Part shown: positions 37,134 to 46,399 of the stretch, piece by piece
How positions within the stretch are numbered: position 1 is the stretch's first letter
Layout of the letters: each line of letters begins with the position of its first letter
Source: Onstottus_B arcticum
Lineage (GTDB): Bacteria; Acidobacteriota; Blastocatellia; UBA7656
Direction of reading: 5' to 3'
Length of the DNA stretch: 64,000 bases
NCBI GenBank assembly: GCA_038040485.1
Contig: JBBPIE010000025.1
Coordinates: forward strand, 1 to 64,000
The notes under the pieces: generated by a model
What the model was told of the DNA's origin: nothing
The model's input: the letters and a program-made list of their open reading frames with translations, nothing else
Databases searched by the model: none
Made by a program: the position numbers and the translations under genes

Positions 37134-38141
37134 ATGAATCACGGTCGGTCGCTAGCAGTCATAGGGTGCGGATACTGGGGCAAGAACCTGATCCGCAACT
37201 TTGAAGCGCTCGAAGTTCTGGCGATGGTTTGCGACGCTACGAAAGAGGGCCGCACGCTGGCTGCTGAGATAGCGCCTAACATCGAAGTGGTCAGCAGCGT
37301 TGAGAGAGTGCTTGCCGCCTCGGAGATCACGGGAGTCGTGATCGCAACACCCGCGGAGACCCACTATGAACTAGCGAAGCAAGCGCTTGAGGCCGGCAAG
37401 GACGTGTTCGTAGAAAAACCACTCGCGTTGACCTACGAGCAGGGCGCATATCTGGTGAAACTCGCCGGCGACAACAACCGAGTGCTCATGGTCGGGCACG
37501 TGCTCGAGTATCATCCGGCGATCCAGCGGTTGCTTGAGCTGGTGCGCGCCGGTGAGCTTGGAAAAGTTCAGTACATCTATTCGAATCGGTTGAGCCTGGG
37601 CAAGATTAGGCGCGAGGAAAACATCCTCTGGAGTTTTGCGCCCCACGACGTCGCCGTCATCCTTCGCCTGATGGAGAGCCTTCCGTTTCAGGTGATTGCT
37701 TGCGGCGGGAGCTATCTTCAGCCAAACATCGCCGATGTGACGGTGACCAACCTCCTTTTTGATAATGGAGTGCGGGCGCACATTCACGTCTCCTGGTTGC
37801 ACCCGTTTAAGGAGCAGCGGCTTGTCGTGGTCGGTTCGAAGAAGATGGCGAGCTTCGATGACGTGGCCAAGCGGTTGATCCTGTATGACCAGCGCGTCGA
37901 GCTTCAAGCGGGTCAACCTGTCCCGATCAAAGGCAAGGGAGAAGAAGTCGCGTTTGATTCCGCCGAGCCGCTGCGGTTGGAGTGCCAGGCGTTCCTGGAT
38001 GCGATTAACAGCCGGCAAGCGCCGCTAACCGACGGAAACAGCGGATTGCGCGTGCTGAACGTTTTGCAAGCTGCGCAGCGCTCAATGGTAATGAACGGTG
38101 AACCCGTCGCTTTGTCGTTTGAACGCTTCGGCGAGGGTTAG
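37134..38141 (+). CDS. Gfo/Idh/MocA oxidoreductase, WbpB/WlbA-like
   Basis: 335 residues from ATG 37134; TTG 37104 would add ten residues. Rossmann motif LAVIGCGYWGKNLIRNF, then ATPAETHYELAKQALEAGKDVFVEKPLA (EKP catalytic Lys) and MVGHVLEYHPAIQRL. WlbA/WbpB oxidise UDP-GlcNAc-uronate at C3 for 2,3-diamino uronates; the flanking aminotransferases would then act. NAD-dependent, cytosolic. Confidence 0.87.
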   Translation: MNHGRSLAVIGCGYWGKNLIRNFEALEVLAMVCDATKEGRTLAAEIAPNIEVVSSVERVLAASEITGVVIATPAETHYELAKQALEAGKDVFVEKPLALTYEQGAYLVKLAGDNNRVLMVGHVLEYHPAIQRLLELVRAGELGKVQYIYSNRLSLGKIRREENILWSFAPHDVAVILRLMESLPFQVIACGGSYLQPNIADVTVTNLLFDNGVRAHIHVSWLHPFKEQRLVVVGSKKMASFDDVAKRLILYDQRVELQAGQPVPIKGKGEEVAFDSAEPLRLECQAFLDAINSRQAPLTDGNSGLRVLNVLQAAQRSMVMNGEPVALSFERFGEG

Positions 38142-38207
38142 TGAGAGCGTGCCGGCGCGGAAAATCGTGAAGTTCGGAACAACTAAAGAAAGGTCAGAAC
38201 TAGTCGA

Positions 38208-39380
38208 ATGTCCAAAGTTCAAGAAGTAGCTTTTCAGCCTGTCCCCTTACTGGATTTGAAAGCGCAACACGCGACCATTCGCGACGAAGTGCGCGATGCG
38301 ATCGATCGCGTAGTCGAGTCACAGCATTTTATCCTCGGTCCGGAGGTCGAAGCGCTGGAAAGAGAAATCGCCGAGTACTCCGGGTGCTCGCACGGCATCG
38401 GGGTTTCTTCTGGGACCGACGCTTTGCTTGTGGCGCTTATGGCGATCGACCTTAAGCCCGGGGATGAAGTGATCACGACGCCTTACACGTTCTTTGCTAC
38501 TGCCGGGGCCATCGCCAGGCTTGGCGGGAAGCCGGTCCTGATAGACATCGATCCACTAACATACAACATCGATCCCGCTCTCATCGAAGCGGCGATCACC
38601 TCGCGTACGCGCGCGATTATACCGGTGCACCTCTACGGACAGATGGCCGACATGGACCCGATCATGGAGATAGCCGAGCGTCGCGGGTTGTACATTATAG
38701 AAGATGCGGCCCAGGCGATCGGCTCAGAGTACAAAGGGCTTCGAGCGGGCTCGATCGGTCATCTCGGGTGCTTCAGTTTCTTTCCGTCCAAGAACCTGGG
38801 TGGAGTGGGCGACGGCGGTATGGTAACCAGCAATGATGGGGAGCTTGCGCATCGTGTGAAGCTGCTGCGCAATCACGGGTACAGCCCCAAGTACTACAAC
38901 AAAGTCGTCGGTGGAAACTTCCGGCTCGACGCGATTCAAGCGGCGGTGCTGCGGGTGAAACTCAGGTACCTCGATCAATGGACCGAAGCGAGGCAGCGAA
39001 ATGCGGCGGTGTATCGCGATCTCTTTGGCGAAGCGGGCTTGACTGTGACGCTCGACGAATTCTCTGCCGGCTTGCCGGGGGTAGTGTTGCCGCTGGAGTC
39101 GCCGAATGTCCGCCACATCTACAATCAGTTTGTTATACGGAGTCATCGGCGGGACGATTTGCTGAAGCATTTGAAGGAACGCCAGATAGGGACCGAAGTT
39201 TACTATCCGGTGCCGATGCACTTGCAAGAGTGCTTCGCGGAGCTGGGCTATGGGAAGGGTGATTTTCTTGCAAGCGAGTCCGCCGCCGATCAGACACTCG
39301 CACTGCCCATCTATCCGGAGTTGACCTCGGAGATGCTTGCAACTGTTGTTGAAGCAACTTCTGAGTTCGTTCGGTCATAA
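38208..39380 (+). CDS. DegT/DnrJ/EryC1/StrS-family aminotransferase 3
   Basis: 390 residues; begins PVPLLDLKAQHATIRDEV and is clearly paralogous to the gene at 35976. GVSSGTDALLVALMAIDL, EDAAQAIGSEYKG, PLP Lys in FSFFPSKNLGGVGDGGM. Fits WbpE-type 3-amination following the WbpB-like dehydrogenase upstream. It is separated from that gene by 66 bases. Why two such enzymes flank one dehydrogenase is unclear; they may act on C3 and C4 of different sugars. Confidence 0.9.
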   Translation: MSKVQEVAFQPVPLLDLKAQHATIRDEVRDAIDRVVESQHFILGPEVEALEREIAEYSGCSHGIGVSSGTDALLVALMAIDLKPGDEVITTPYTFFATAGAIARLGGKPVLIDIDPLTYNIDPALIEAAITSRTRAIIPVHLYGQMADMDPIMEIAERRGLYIIEDAAQAIGSEYKGLRAGSIGHLGCFSFFPSKNLGGVGDGGMVTSNDGELAHRVKLLRNHGYSPKYYNKVVGGNFRLDAIQAAVLRVKLRYLDQWTEARQRNAAVYRDLFGEAGLTVTLDEFSAGLPGVVLPLESPNVRHIYNQFVIRSHRRDDLLKHLKERQIGTEVYYPVPMHLQECFAELGYGKGDFLASESAADQTLALPIYPELTSEMLATVVEATSEFVRS

Positions 39381-39431
39381 CGTGAAGTCCGATTTCAGCC
39401 ACTCGCAATCCGGAGCCGACCAGGCACGGCA

Positions 39432-40778
39432 ATGATGAAGAACGTTTTGTTTATCGCTTATCATTATCCGCCGCTTGGGGGCGTTGGAAGCCAGCGTTCG
39501 CAGAAGTTCGTGCGTTATCTTGTCGAGGACGGCTGGCGGTCAGTGGTATTGACCCCGGAGAAGGGTTCCTACTTGCTCGATCCTTCGCTCCAGGGCGGAG
39601 AGAGCCAGGGCATTGAGGTGGTTAGAACCCGGAATGTCGACCTCAGTTCGTTCTTCAAGCTGGCAGTTCCCGCGCAGCCAAAGTCCGGGGTTAGCTCCGA
39701 GGCCAATGGTTCAGCACGCAGGGGAGACTCTTTGCGGAGCTTTGCCAGGCGAGCGGTTCACACGTGGGCATATGTTCCGGACGCGCAGATTGGTTGGTTC
39801 CCATACGCCTTGAGAGCGGGAAAACGAATAGTGAAGACTCAAGACATTGACGCGATCTATTCAACTTCGTTTCCGATAACGGCGCATCTGGTTGCTTACC
39901 GTCTCAAGCAGGCAACTGGCAAGCCCTGGATTGCCGACTTTCGCGATCTTTGGACTGAGTTTCATTACGCCGAGTATTCGAGTGCGCTTAGAAAACGGCT
40001 GGACCGGCTGATAGAGTCCAGATTGCTTGAGAAGACCGACGCGATTCTAACCGTGTCGGAAACGCTCGCCGCGACGCTTCGCAGGTTGACCGGCGGACGC
40101 AAGCGCGTCGAGGTCATAAGAAACGGATTTGACTCGAGTGACTTTGCCGGGATTGAGTACGAACGCCCGCCGAGATGGACCATAACCTACATAGGTCTGT
40201 TTTACGGCGCACGTCAGGACCCGTCAGTGTTTCTCCAGGCGCTCCAGCGGTTGATTGAGAGCGGTCGAATACCGAGACAAGATGTGCTCTTCAATATCGT
40301 GGGAGAGCCCGATTCTTACGTGCGAGAGCGAGTGGCGCAGTTTGGCCTCGACGACATTACCTGCTTCACTGGATTCGTTCCGCATCGGGACGCTCTCGCT
40401 CATCAAGTTAGCTCTTCACTCCTGCTCCTGATCTTGCATGGCGACAGAGCCAACCCGGGAGTCATCACAGGTAAGATCTTCGAATATCTTGGGTCGCGCA
40501 GACCGATCCTGGGCATAGTTCCCGCGAGTTTTGAGGTGGCTCGCATTATTGAAGAGACGGGCGCGGGGGTCACGGTTGACCCTTCTGACGGTTCGGGTGT
40601 TGAGCGGGAGCTTCTCGCCTCATATCTCGAATACAGGTCGGGCGCTAGCGACCATGCTCGCTCGTCTGATTTGTCCCCGTATGAGCGGCGCGCCGGAGCT
40701 CGACAACTCGCTGGTTTGCTGAGCGAGTTAACCGGAGCGAGCGCGCTTCCGCATACACAGCTCGCGGAAGCAGTCTGA
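39432..40778 (+). CDS. glycosyltransferase family 4 (2)
   Basis: 448 residues, ATG start followed by a second Met. N-terminal domain opens LFIAYHYPPLGGVGSQRSQKF, a form common in EPS GT4 proteins. The body contains WIADFRDLWTEF, EVIRNGFDSSDF, ITCFTGFVPHRDALAHQVSS and GKIFEYLGSRRPILGIV. GT-B retaining transferase; a long C-terminal tail after residue 400 is Ser/Arg/Leu rich. Donor and acceptor unknown. Confidence 0.87.
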   Translation: MMKNVLFIAYHYPPLGGVGSQRSQKFVRYLVEDGWRSVVLTPEKGSYLLDPSLQGGESQGIEVVRTRNVDLSSFFKLAVPAQPKSGVSSEANGSARRGDSLRSFARRAVHTWAYVPDAQIGWFPYALRAGKRIVKTQDIDAIYSTSFPITAHLVAYRLKQATGKPWIADFRDLWTEFHYAEYSSALRKRLDRLIESRLLEKTDAILTVSETLAATLRRLTGGRKRVEVIRNGFDSSDFAGIEYERPPRWTITYIGLFYGARQDPSVFLQALQRLIESGRIPRQDVLFNIVGEPDSYVRERVAQFGLDDITCFTGFVPHRDALAHQVSSSLLLLILHGDRANPGVITGKIFEYLGSRRPILGIVPASFEVARIIEETGAGVTVDPSDGSGVERELLASYLEYRSGASDHARSSDLSPYERRAGARQLAGLLSELTGASALPHTQLAEAV

Positions 40779-40820
40779 CCTTCTTTGCGACTCCAATAGT
40801 CATGAGTTGATGCCAGCCGA

Positions 40821-41552
40821 ATGCGACCAGCGATCGAGAGAACACTCTACCGATATGGATGGGACACACGATGTCGGAATCTTGTGCCCGCACGTATGCT
40901 GCGACCGGTTTTGGATGGAGTACCGGTTAACGGTGGTCCCGTTCTGCTTGACGTAGGGAGTGGCGGGCTTGGTGTTTCAACTTTCCTGAACGGTGTCCGG
41001 GCGATCGGCGTTGACCGGGAGCAACCGCCCGCTGTTGCCGACGGACTGGTGTTTCACCGAGGCGATATTACCGCGCTGCCATACCTGGATCGCTCGTTCC
41101 CGGTGGTGAGCTGCATCGACGTGCTTGAACACTTGTCTCTAAACGCTCGCGAGAAAGCAATCCGAGAACTGGTGCGGGTGGCATCGCACGCGGTTCTGAT
41201 TGCCTGTCCCCATGGTGAGATTGCGAAGGAGTGCGACGAGGAGTTCCGAAGAGCTTGCGAGGCGCGCAATCGATCAATACCCGGCTGGCTGACTGAGCAT
41301 CAAAGGCAAAGCTATCCAGTGACATCACGAATCGTGAAAGACATCGAGGAAGCCGCTGTCGAAGGTGGTCGCGTGGCCAGGATTTCGTTGTCGTACTGCG
41401 AGCCGGCAAGCGTCTGCCGGTTCGTTCGCTCGGCGGCCGCGCGATCCGCCATTCTATATATTGCGGCTAATCTGGTCCTGGGCGCTTTGTTCAGTTTCTT
41501 GCGATCGCCGGACGCTGACAACAGCTACAGGATGATTGTGCTCGCGGGTTGA
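40821..41552 (+). CDS. class I SAM-dependent methyltransferase
   Basis: 243 residues. Motif I LLDVGSGGLGVSTFLNG, IGVDREQPP and VVSCIDVLEHLSLNAREKAIRELVRVA; hydrophobic C-terminal segment ILYIAANLVLGALFSF could be a membrane-associating helix. Likely modifies a lipid-linked glycan or its lipid-side product. Lies 42 bases after the GT4 and 36 bases before the next. Confidence 0.78.
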   Translation: MRPAIERTLYRYGWDTRCRNLVPARMLRPVLDGVPVNGGPVLLDVGSGGLGVSTFLNGVRAIGVDREQPPAVADGLVFHRGDITALPYLDRSFPVVSCIDVLEHLSLNAREKAIRELVRVASHAVLIACPHGEIAKECDEEFRRACEARNRSIPGWLTEHQRQSYPVTSRIVKDIEEAAVEGGRVARISLSYCEPASVCRFVRSAAARSAILYIAANLVLGALFSFLRSPDADNSYRMIVLAG

Positions 41553-41588
41553 ACTTAGAAATCTTTGAAGCCTCCCAACAAACCGGAA

Positions 41589-42827
41589 ATGCGTACTCTT
41601 TACCTTTGCTACTTTGGCCTGGGCGAGCCGCTTGTGCAGACCCAGGTGCTCCCTTACCTGCGACTGCTAAGCAAAGAAGGGATTGAGGTCACGCTGCTCA
41701 CGTTCGAGCCAAACCGACGGCGCGCGTGGCCGCGAGATGCAGTGAAGGCAATGGAGACGCAGCTTGAATCGGAAGGCATTCGCTGGTACTCGCGTGGCTA
41801 TCATAAGCGCCCCAGAATACTCTCCACTTTTTATGACATCGTCGCCGGGGCGTGGCAAGCGGCGCGCATCGCCAATCGCCATAAGATCGACGTGCTTCAT
41901 GCGCGAGCACACGTTCCGATGGCAATCGCGTTGATGATCAGGCGGTGGACTGGCTGTCGCCTTGTGTTCGATATTCGCGGTCTGATGGCTGAGGAATACG
42001 CCGACGCCGGGACTTGGAAGGAAGGCTCCGTCATTTTTCGCTTAGTGAAGTGGATCGAGAGAAAGGGGATCAAGCGAGCTGACCAAATCGTCGTGCTCAC
42101 CCGACGAATGAGAGCGTGGCTTATCGAGCAGGGTCTCACCTCCGAAGAGAGAATTGAAGTCATACCGTGTTGCGTTGATTTCGCGCGCTTCAACGCACCA
42201 AGCGGCCGCGATGTGGAAGGGACCAGCGCGAGGTTCGAGTTGATTTATGCGGGCGCGGCTGCAGGCCTTTATCTGGTTGATGAGATGGCTCGCTTCTTCC
42301 TTGCCTTGCGCGCACTTGAGCCGGAAGCCTTCTTACGTGTACTCACCACAACGCCGCGGGATCAAGTTACTGGCAGACTCGAAAGCCAGGGTTTGAAGGA
42401 ATCGGATTTCTGGGTCGGGTCGGTTCCCGCGGCGGAAGTGCCTGCTTATCTCAGAAGAGCGCGCGTCGGAATCTCGTTCCGCAAACCGACGTTCTCGCAG
42501 ATCGCCGCTTCGCCGACCAAAATCCCGGAGTATCTGGCGGCCGGACTCCCCGTCGTATGCAACTACGGAGTAGGGGATATCGACGAGCTGGTAGAGGGCG
42601 CCGATGTCGGGATCGTCGTCCGGTCATTCGATAATCAAGCGAATACGGACGCGGCTCGGAAGGTGTTGGCGCTCGCTGCTCGCCCGGATATCGCTGCTCG
42701 ATGCCTTGAGGTTGCGACGCGTCACTTCGATCTGGAGCGCATAGGGGTCAGCGGGTATGCGCGTGTATACGACCGCATTCGAAAAGACCTCTATCCTTGG
42801 GAATCTCCGGTACCGGTGTCTTACTAA
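41589..42827 (+). CDS. glycosyltransferase family 4 (3)
   Basis: About 412 residues from ATG 41589; TTG 41565 would add eight, and neither has a strong ribosome site. GT-B features: CYFGLGEPLVQTQVLPYLR, RLVFDIRGLMAEEYADAG, IEVIPCCVDFARFN, FWVGSVPAAEVPAYLRRARVG and TKIPEYLAAGLPVVCNYG. Usual length. Belongs to the co-directional glycosyltransferase/methyltransferase series. Confidence 0.85.
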   Translation: MRTLYLCYFGLGEPLVQTQVLPYLRLLSKEGIEVTLLTFEPNRRRAWPRDAVKAMETQLESEGIRWYSRGYHKRPRILSTFYDIVAGAWQAARIANRHKIDVLHARAHVPMAIALMIRRWTGCRLVFDIRGLMAEEYADAGTWKEGSVIFRLVKWIERKGIKRADQIVVLTRRMRAWLIEQGLTSEERIEVIPCCVDFARFNAPSGRDVEGTSARFELIYAGAAAGLYLVDEMARFFLALRALEPEAFLRVLTTTPRDQVTGRLESQGLKESDFWVGSVPAAEVPAYLRRARVGISFRKPTFSQIAASPTKIPEYLAAGLPVVCNYGVGDIDELVEGADVGIVVRSFDNQANTDAARKVLALAARPDIAARCLEVATRHFDLERIGVSGYARVYDRIRKDLYPWESPVPVSY

Positions 42828-42839
42828 CGTGTTGAGATT

Positions 42840-43727
42840 ATGCAGATGACAATGCCGCGGGCCGTGTGTCCGGCATGTACGGTGGCCTCGAGTGAATTCG
42901 TGCTTGAGGGTTACGAGGGCATCAGGCTGATGCGATGTGGTTCGTGCCATCTGGTTTTTCATAACGCGTTCACCGATGAGACAGAGCTGCGGGAGTACTA
43001 TGACGAATACTATGACGGGGAGAACCTGGCGTTTAGCCCGATCACGGATAGGCGCTTCGGTGAACTGCTCCGTTCGTTCGAGAGCTATCGGCAGTCGCAC
43101 AACATCCTGGATGTCGGTTGCGGGTCGGGTCACTTCTTGAAGGTGGCAATAGAGATGCGATGGACCGGGTACGGTACTGAAATCGCATCGAGCGCCTTCG
43201 ACCAGTTATCGAAGCTCGGTATCAAGTCGTTCTGCGGTAAGCTCGAGTCTGCAAATTATGCGGCTGAGTTCTTCGATGTAGTCTATTGCTCCGAGGTTAT
43301 CGAACATCTGCCGGATCCAACGGCGCTGCTCCGCGAGATCGCTCGGGTTGTCAGGCCGGGCGGGTTGCTGTACCTCACCACCCCAAACTTCAACAGCCTC
43401 AGTCGAAGGCTGCTGGGTTCCAAGTGGCGGGTAATAGGCAAGGAACACATCTGCTACTTTACGCCGGCCAGTCTTGCGGGTGCGATCCGCGAGGCAGGAT
43501 TTCGCAAGGTCGCAGTCAAGACCCGCAACATCGATCCGAATGAAATAAAAAAAGCTTTCAGTCGAAACCCGGTCGAAGTCGGGATCGGGTTTCAAACAGC
43601 GACAACTGAAGCGCTGCGGCATCAGCTTGAGACGAGACCCGCGCTCAAGCTCGCCAAGAGCGCCGCGAACGTTGTCCTGAGGACAACAGGCACAGGCGAT
43701 ACGATAGTTGCGAGGGCAGAACGGTGA
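42840..43727 (+). CDS. class I methyltransferase with N-terminal zinc-ribbon
   Basis: 295 residues, same architecture as the gene at 32327: CPACTV...CGSCHLVFH knuckle, then ILDVGCGSGHFLKVAIEM, YCSEVIEHLPDPTALLREIARVVRPGGLLYLTTPNF. The C-terminus is helical. Substrate presumed a glycan sugar. The next gene starts within its stop (GTGA overlap). Confidence 0.85.
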   Translation: MQMTMPRAVCPACTVASSEFVLEGYEGIRLMRCGSCHLVFHNAFTDETELREYYDEYYDGENLAFSPITDRRFGELLRSFESYRQSHNILDVGCGSGHFLKVAIEMRWTGYGTEIASSAFDQLSKLGIKSFCGKLESANYAAEFFDVVYCSEVIEHLPDPTALLREIARVVRPGGLLYLTTPNFNSLSRRLLGSKWRVIGKEHICYFTPASLAGAIREAGFRKVAVKTRNIDPNEIKKAFSRNPVEVGIGFQTATTEALRHQLETRPALKLAKSAANVVLRTTGTGDTIVARAER

Positions 43728-44884
43728 AGACGCCGATCAAGGTTCTCGCTCTTGTGCCGTATCCACTCGGCCAGACGCCAAGTCAAAGATATCGGATTGA
43801 GCAGTGGCAGCCGTACTTGGAACGAGAGGGGATCTCGCTTGACCTGTCACCGTTTGCAACCGAGGGGCTGATGCGTGTGCTTTACCGGCCGGGGCATCTC
43901 GCCTCGAAGGCCTGGGCACTTGCGGCCGCCAGCACGAGGCGCTCTCTGCAACTCACTCAGTTGGGTCGCTACGATGCTGTGCTGATCCATCGCGCCGCGT
44001 GCCTTGCCGGCCCCGCGGTGCTGGAGCGCGCAATCGCTCTTTCCGGTAAGCCTGTCATCTTCGACTTCGATGACGCGATCTATCTTTTGCACACTACATC
44101 GGCGAATGAGCCGTTCGGATGGCTGAAGTTTGCAGGCAAGACGGCCAGCATCTGCCGCGCGAGCACGCACGTTGTTGTTGGAAACTCTTACCTGGCGGAT
44201 TACGCACGGCAGTACAATCCGCACGTTACGATCATCCCTTCGAGCGTCGACACTGAACGCTATTGTCCACGCGGCAAGCAACCTTCGAAGAAGCTTGTTG
44301 TAGTAGGGTGGATGGGAAGCTCGACCTCACAGACTCACCTTGAAGGTTTCGCACCTGTGATGCGTGAGTTGTTTACGCGCCCGGGTGTCGAACTTCGGGT
44401 TATTTCAGATCGCGAGCCGGTACTGCCGGGCGTGCCGTTCGTGTGGCGTCCATGGTCGCCCGCAAGTGAGGTCGAAGAACTCGCACAGTTCGACATAGGC
44501 ATCATGCCAATGCCGGATGATCTCTGGACGCGCGGAAAGTGCGCGATGAAGGCTTTGTTGTATATGTCGATGGGTGTGCCGGTGATTTGTTCACCGGTTG
44601 GGACGAATCGAGAAGTGATTGTTCATGGCGGCAATGGCTTGCTTGCTGCGACCCCAGAAGAGTGGGTTGCAAGTCTTGACACCCTTGTGGCCAATCCAGC
44701 CGAGCGAGAAAGGCTCGGGGCAGCGGGGAGACAAACAGTCGAAGAGCGTTATTCGAAGGAACACTGCGCCGCCAGCTTCGCTCGTGTTGTTGAGCAGACG
44801 ATCGAGAGAAAGCGTCCTGTGGCGGGTTATGATCTCTCGGACCCAAAAGCGGTGAGCGAAGAGCGCTCGATGTCGAGGAACTGA
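43724..44884 (+). CDS. glycosyltransferase (GT4-like)
   Basis: 386 residues, GTG start overlapping the previous stop. Opens VLALVPYPLGQTPSQRYRIEQW, and then PVIFDFDDAIYL, VVVGNSYLADYARQYNPHVTIIPSSVD, VGWMGSSTSQTHLEG, FDIGIMPMPDDLWTRGKCAMKALLYMSMGVPV. These mark a GT-B enzyme of EPS loci; no close functional homologue recalled. 82 bases of untranslated sequence follow. Confidence 0.83.
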   Translation: MKTPIKVLALVPYPLGQTPSQRYRIEQWQPYLEREGISLDLSPFATEGLMRVLYRPGHLASKAWALAAASTRRSLQLTQLGRYDAVLIHRAACLAGPAVLERAIALSGKPVIFDFDDAIYLLHTTSANEPFGWLKFAGKTASICRASTHVVVGNSYLADYARQYNPHVTIIPSSVDTERYCPRGKQPSKKLVVVGWMGSSTSQTHLEGFAPVMRELFTRPGVELRVISDREPVLPGVPFVWRPWSPASEVEELAQFDIGIMPMPDDLWTRGKCAMKALLYMSMGVPVICSPVGTNREVIVHGGNGLLAATPEEWVASLDTLVANPAERERLGAAGRQTVEERYSKEHCAASFARVVEQTIERKRPVAGYDLSDPKAVSEERSMSRN

Positions 44885-44966
44885 CGGTACATTCGGCATC
44901 TCTTTTTTGAGAAAAGGATGGACGATCGCGCCGTATTGACGGGAAACAGCAAGCAGAGGAATTTGA

Positions 44967-46382
44967 ATGCTTGAATCGATGCGCAGCAAGGGAATTATCG
45001 CGGTGCTTGGGGTCGCGCTTATCTGGGCCAGCGTGTCGCTGGGCCAGCGCATCTCCTATGCTCCGGATGCGGGGCTAACACTCCTAGTAGCGTTGGTTCC
45101 TCCTCTTATCTGCATCTGGATCATACTCAAGGATAAGACGGATCGAGCCTTCCTGTTGCGAATATTCCTACTTGCTATAAGCCTTCGATGGGCCCTTGCA
45201 CTTGTTATCGACTGGAAGCACCTGCAGCCGTTCTTCGGACCCGATGCCCAAACGTTTGACAATGTGGCGTGGGCGATTTCCGACGTCTGGAAGGGCCTCA
45301 TTCCTCATAACTCGCCATTCATGACCGAATACGCCAATCACACCCGGCCGGGCTGGGGGATGTTTTATTATGTAGCGTCGATTTACTACGTGGTGGGTCG
45401 CGATCAGCTTCTAATTCAGTTGATCAACGGCGCCCTGGGAGCGGCTAGCTGTATTACGGTCTATAAGATCGCCCAGATGCTTTACCCCAAAGTGCGGGTG
45501 GCCCGCACCGCTGCGTTCTTAACTGCGGTTTCGCCGTCCATGATTCTTTGGTCTTCGCAAATGATGAAGGACGGACCGATCGTGTTGACTCTAAGCCTCT
45601 GCGCGCTTTACACGCTCAAGCTGCAGGCCAAGTTCGGTGTTAAGAACCTGTTGCTTCTCTTAATCTCTTTGTTCTGCCTGTTCTCGCTGCGCAATTATGC
45701 CTTCTACATCATGTTCGCGGCGGTTGCCCTGGCGTTGCTTCTCACGGGCAAGAGGTTCACTCCGATGCGCTTCATACAGGGAGGAGTGCTTGTTATCGTG
45801 ATCGGAGGGGCGCTGGCTTATCTAGGCGCTGGAGAAGTTACCAAGGACACTTTCAACCTGAAGAAGATACAAGCGGGACGTGAGTGGTCTGCGAAGGTTG
45901 CCGAGTCGGGCTTTGGCGGCGATGTTGACATAACGGACCCGCAGGCAGCGCTGGCATTCCTTCCGATCGGCCTGGTTTATGTTCTGTTTGCGCCTTTTCC
46001 CTGGATGGTAACCAACGTGCGACAGCTCATCACCCTTCCCGAGCTGATAGCGTGGTGGCTGCTGGTGCCTATGGTCGTCAAAGGCTTTTGGTACGCTGTA
46101 AGACACAGGCTCAAAGAATCGTTTGCCATAGTGATCTTCACAGTCGGGCTGACTCTGGTGTACGCACTCTATCAATCAAATGTAGGAACGGCCTACCGGC
46201 ATCGGGCGCAGCTCTACGTGTTCTTCTTCATCTTCATCAGTATAGGACTCGACTTGAGACGGAAGGCCAAATTGCTGAGTCGCTCTCGGATGGCATTCGG
46301 GCATCCTTCCTTTACCCCTCTGCAGGCTCCGGTAGCTCCCATCGCTATGACGCGAGGGACCATAGATCCCAGGATGTCATAG
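44967..46382 (+). CDS. polytopic membrane protein, GT39/ArnT-like
   Basis: 471 residues, about 11 TM helices. An early periplasmic loop holds FFGPDAQTFDNVAWAISDVW, and a later HTRPGWGMFYYVASIYYVVGRD region resembles the dolichol/undecaprenyl-phosphate-sugar transferases (GT-C) or EpsG-like polymerases. A large periplasmic segment lies between helices near residues 285-325. The role may be transfer of a lipid-linked sugar onto the glycan at the periplasmic face. Ends 17 bases before asnB. Confidence 0.65.
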   Translation: MLESMRSKGIIAVLGVALIWASVSLGQRISYAPDAGLTLLVALVPPLICIWIILKDKTDRAFLLRIFLLAISLRWALALVIDWKHLQPFFGPDAQTFDNVAWAISDVWKGLIPHNSPFMTEYANHTRPGWGMFYYVASIYYVVGRDQLLIQLINGALGAASCITVYKIAQMLYPKVRVARTAAFLTAVSPSMILWSSQMMKDGPIVLTLSLCALYTLKLQAKFGVKNLLLLLISLFCLFSLRNYAFYIMFAAVALALLLTGKRFTPMRFIQGGVLVIVIGGALAYLGAGEVTKDTFNLKKIQAGREWSAKVAESGFGGDVDITDPQAALAFLPIGLVYVLFAPFPWMVTNVRQLITLPELIAWWLLVPMVVKGFWYAVRHRLKESFAIVIFTVGLTLVYALYQSNVGTAYRHRAQLYVFFFIFISIGLDLRRKAKLLSRSRMAFGHPSFTPLQAPVAPIAMTRGTIDPRMS

Positions 46383-46399
46383 GGGCACAAGCAAAAAGC

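Noticed and set aside
46052..46399. Extension of asnB upstream of 46400
   Set aside because: Would place residues before the obligatory Cys2 nucleophile and overlaps the preceding membrane-protein gene.
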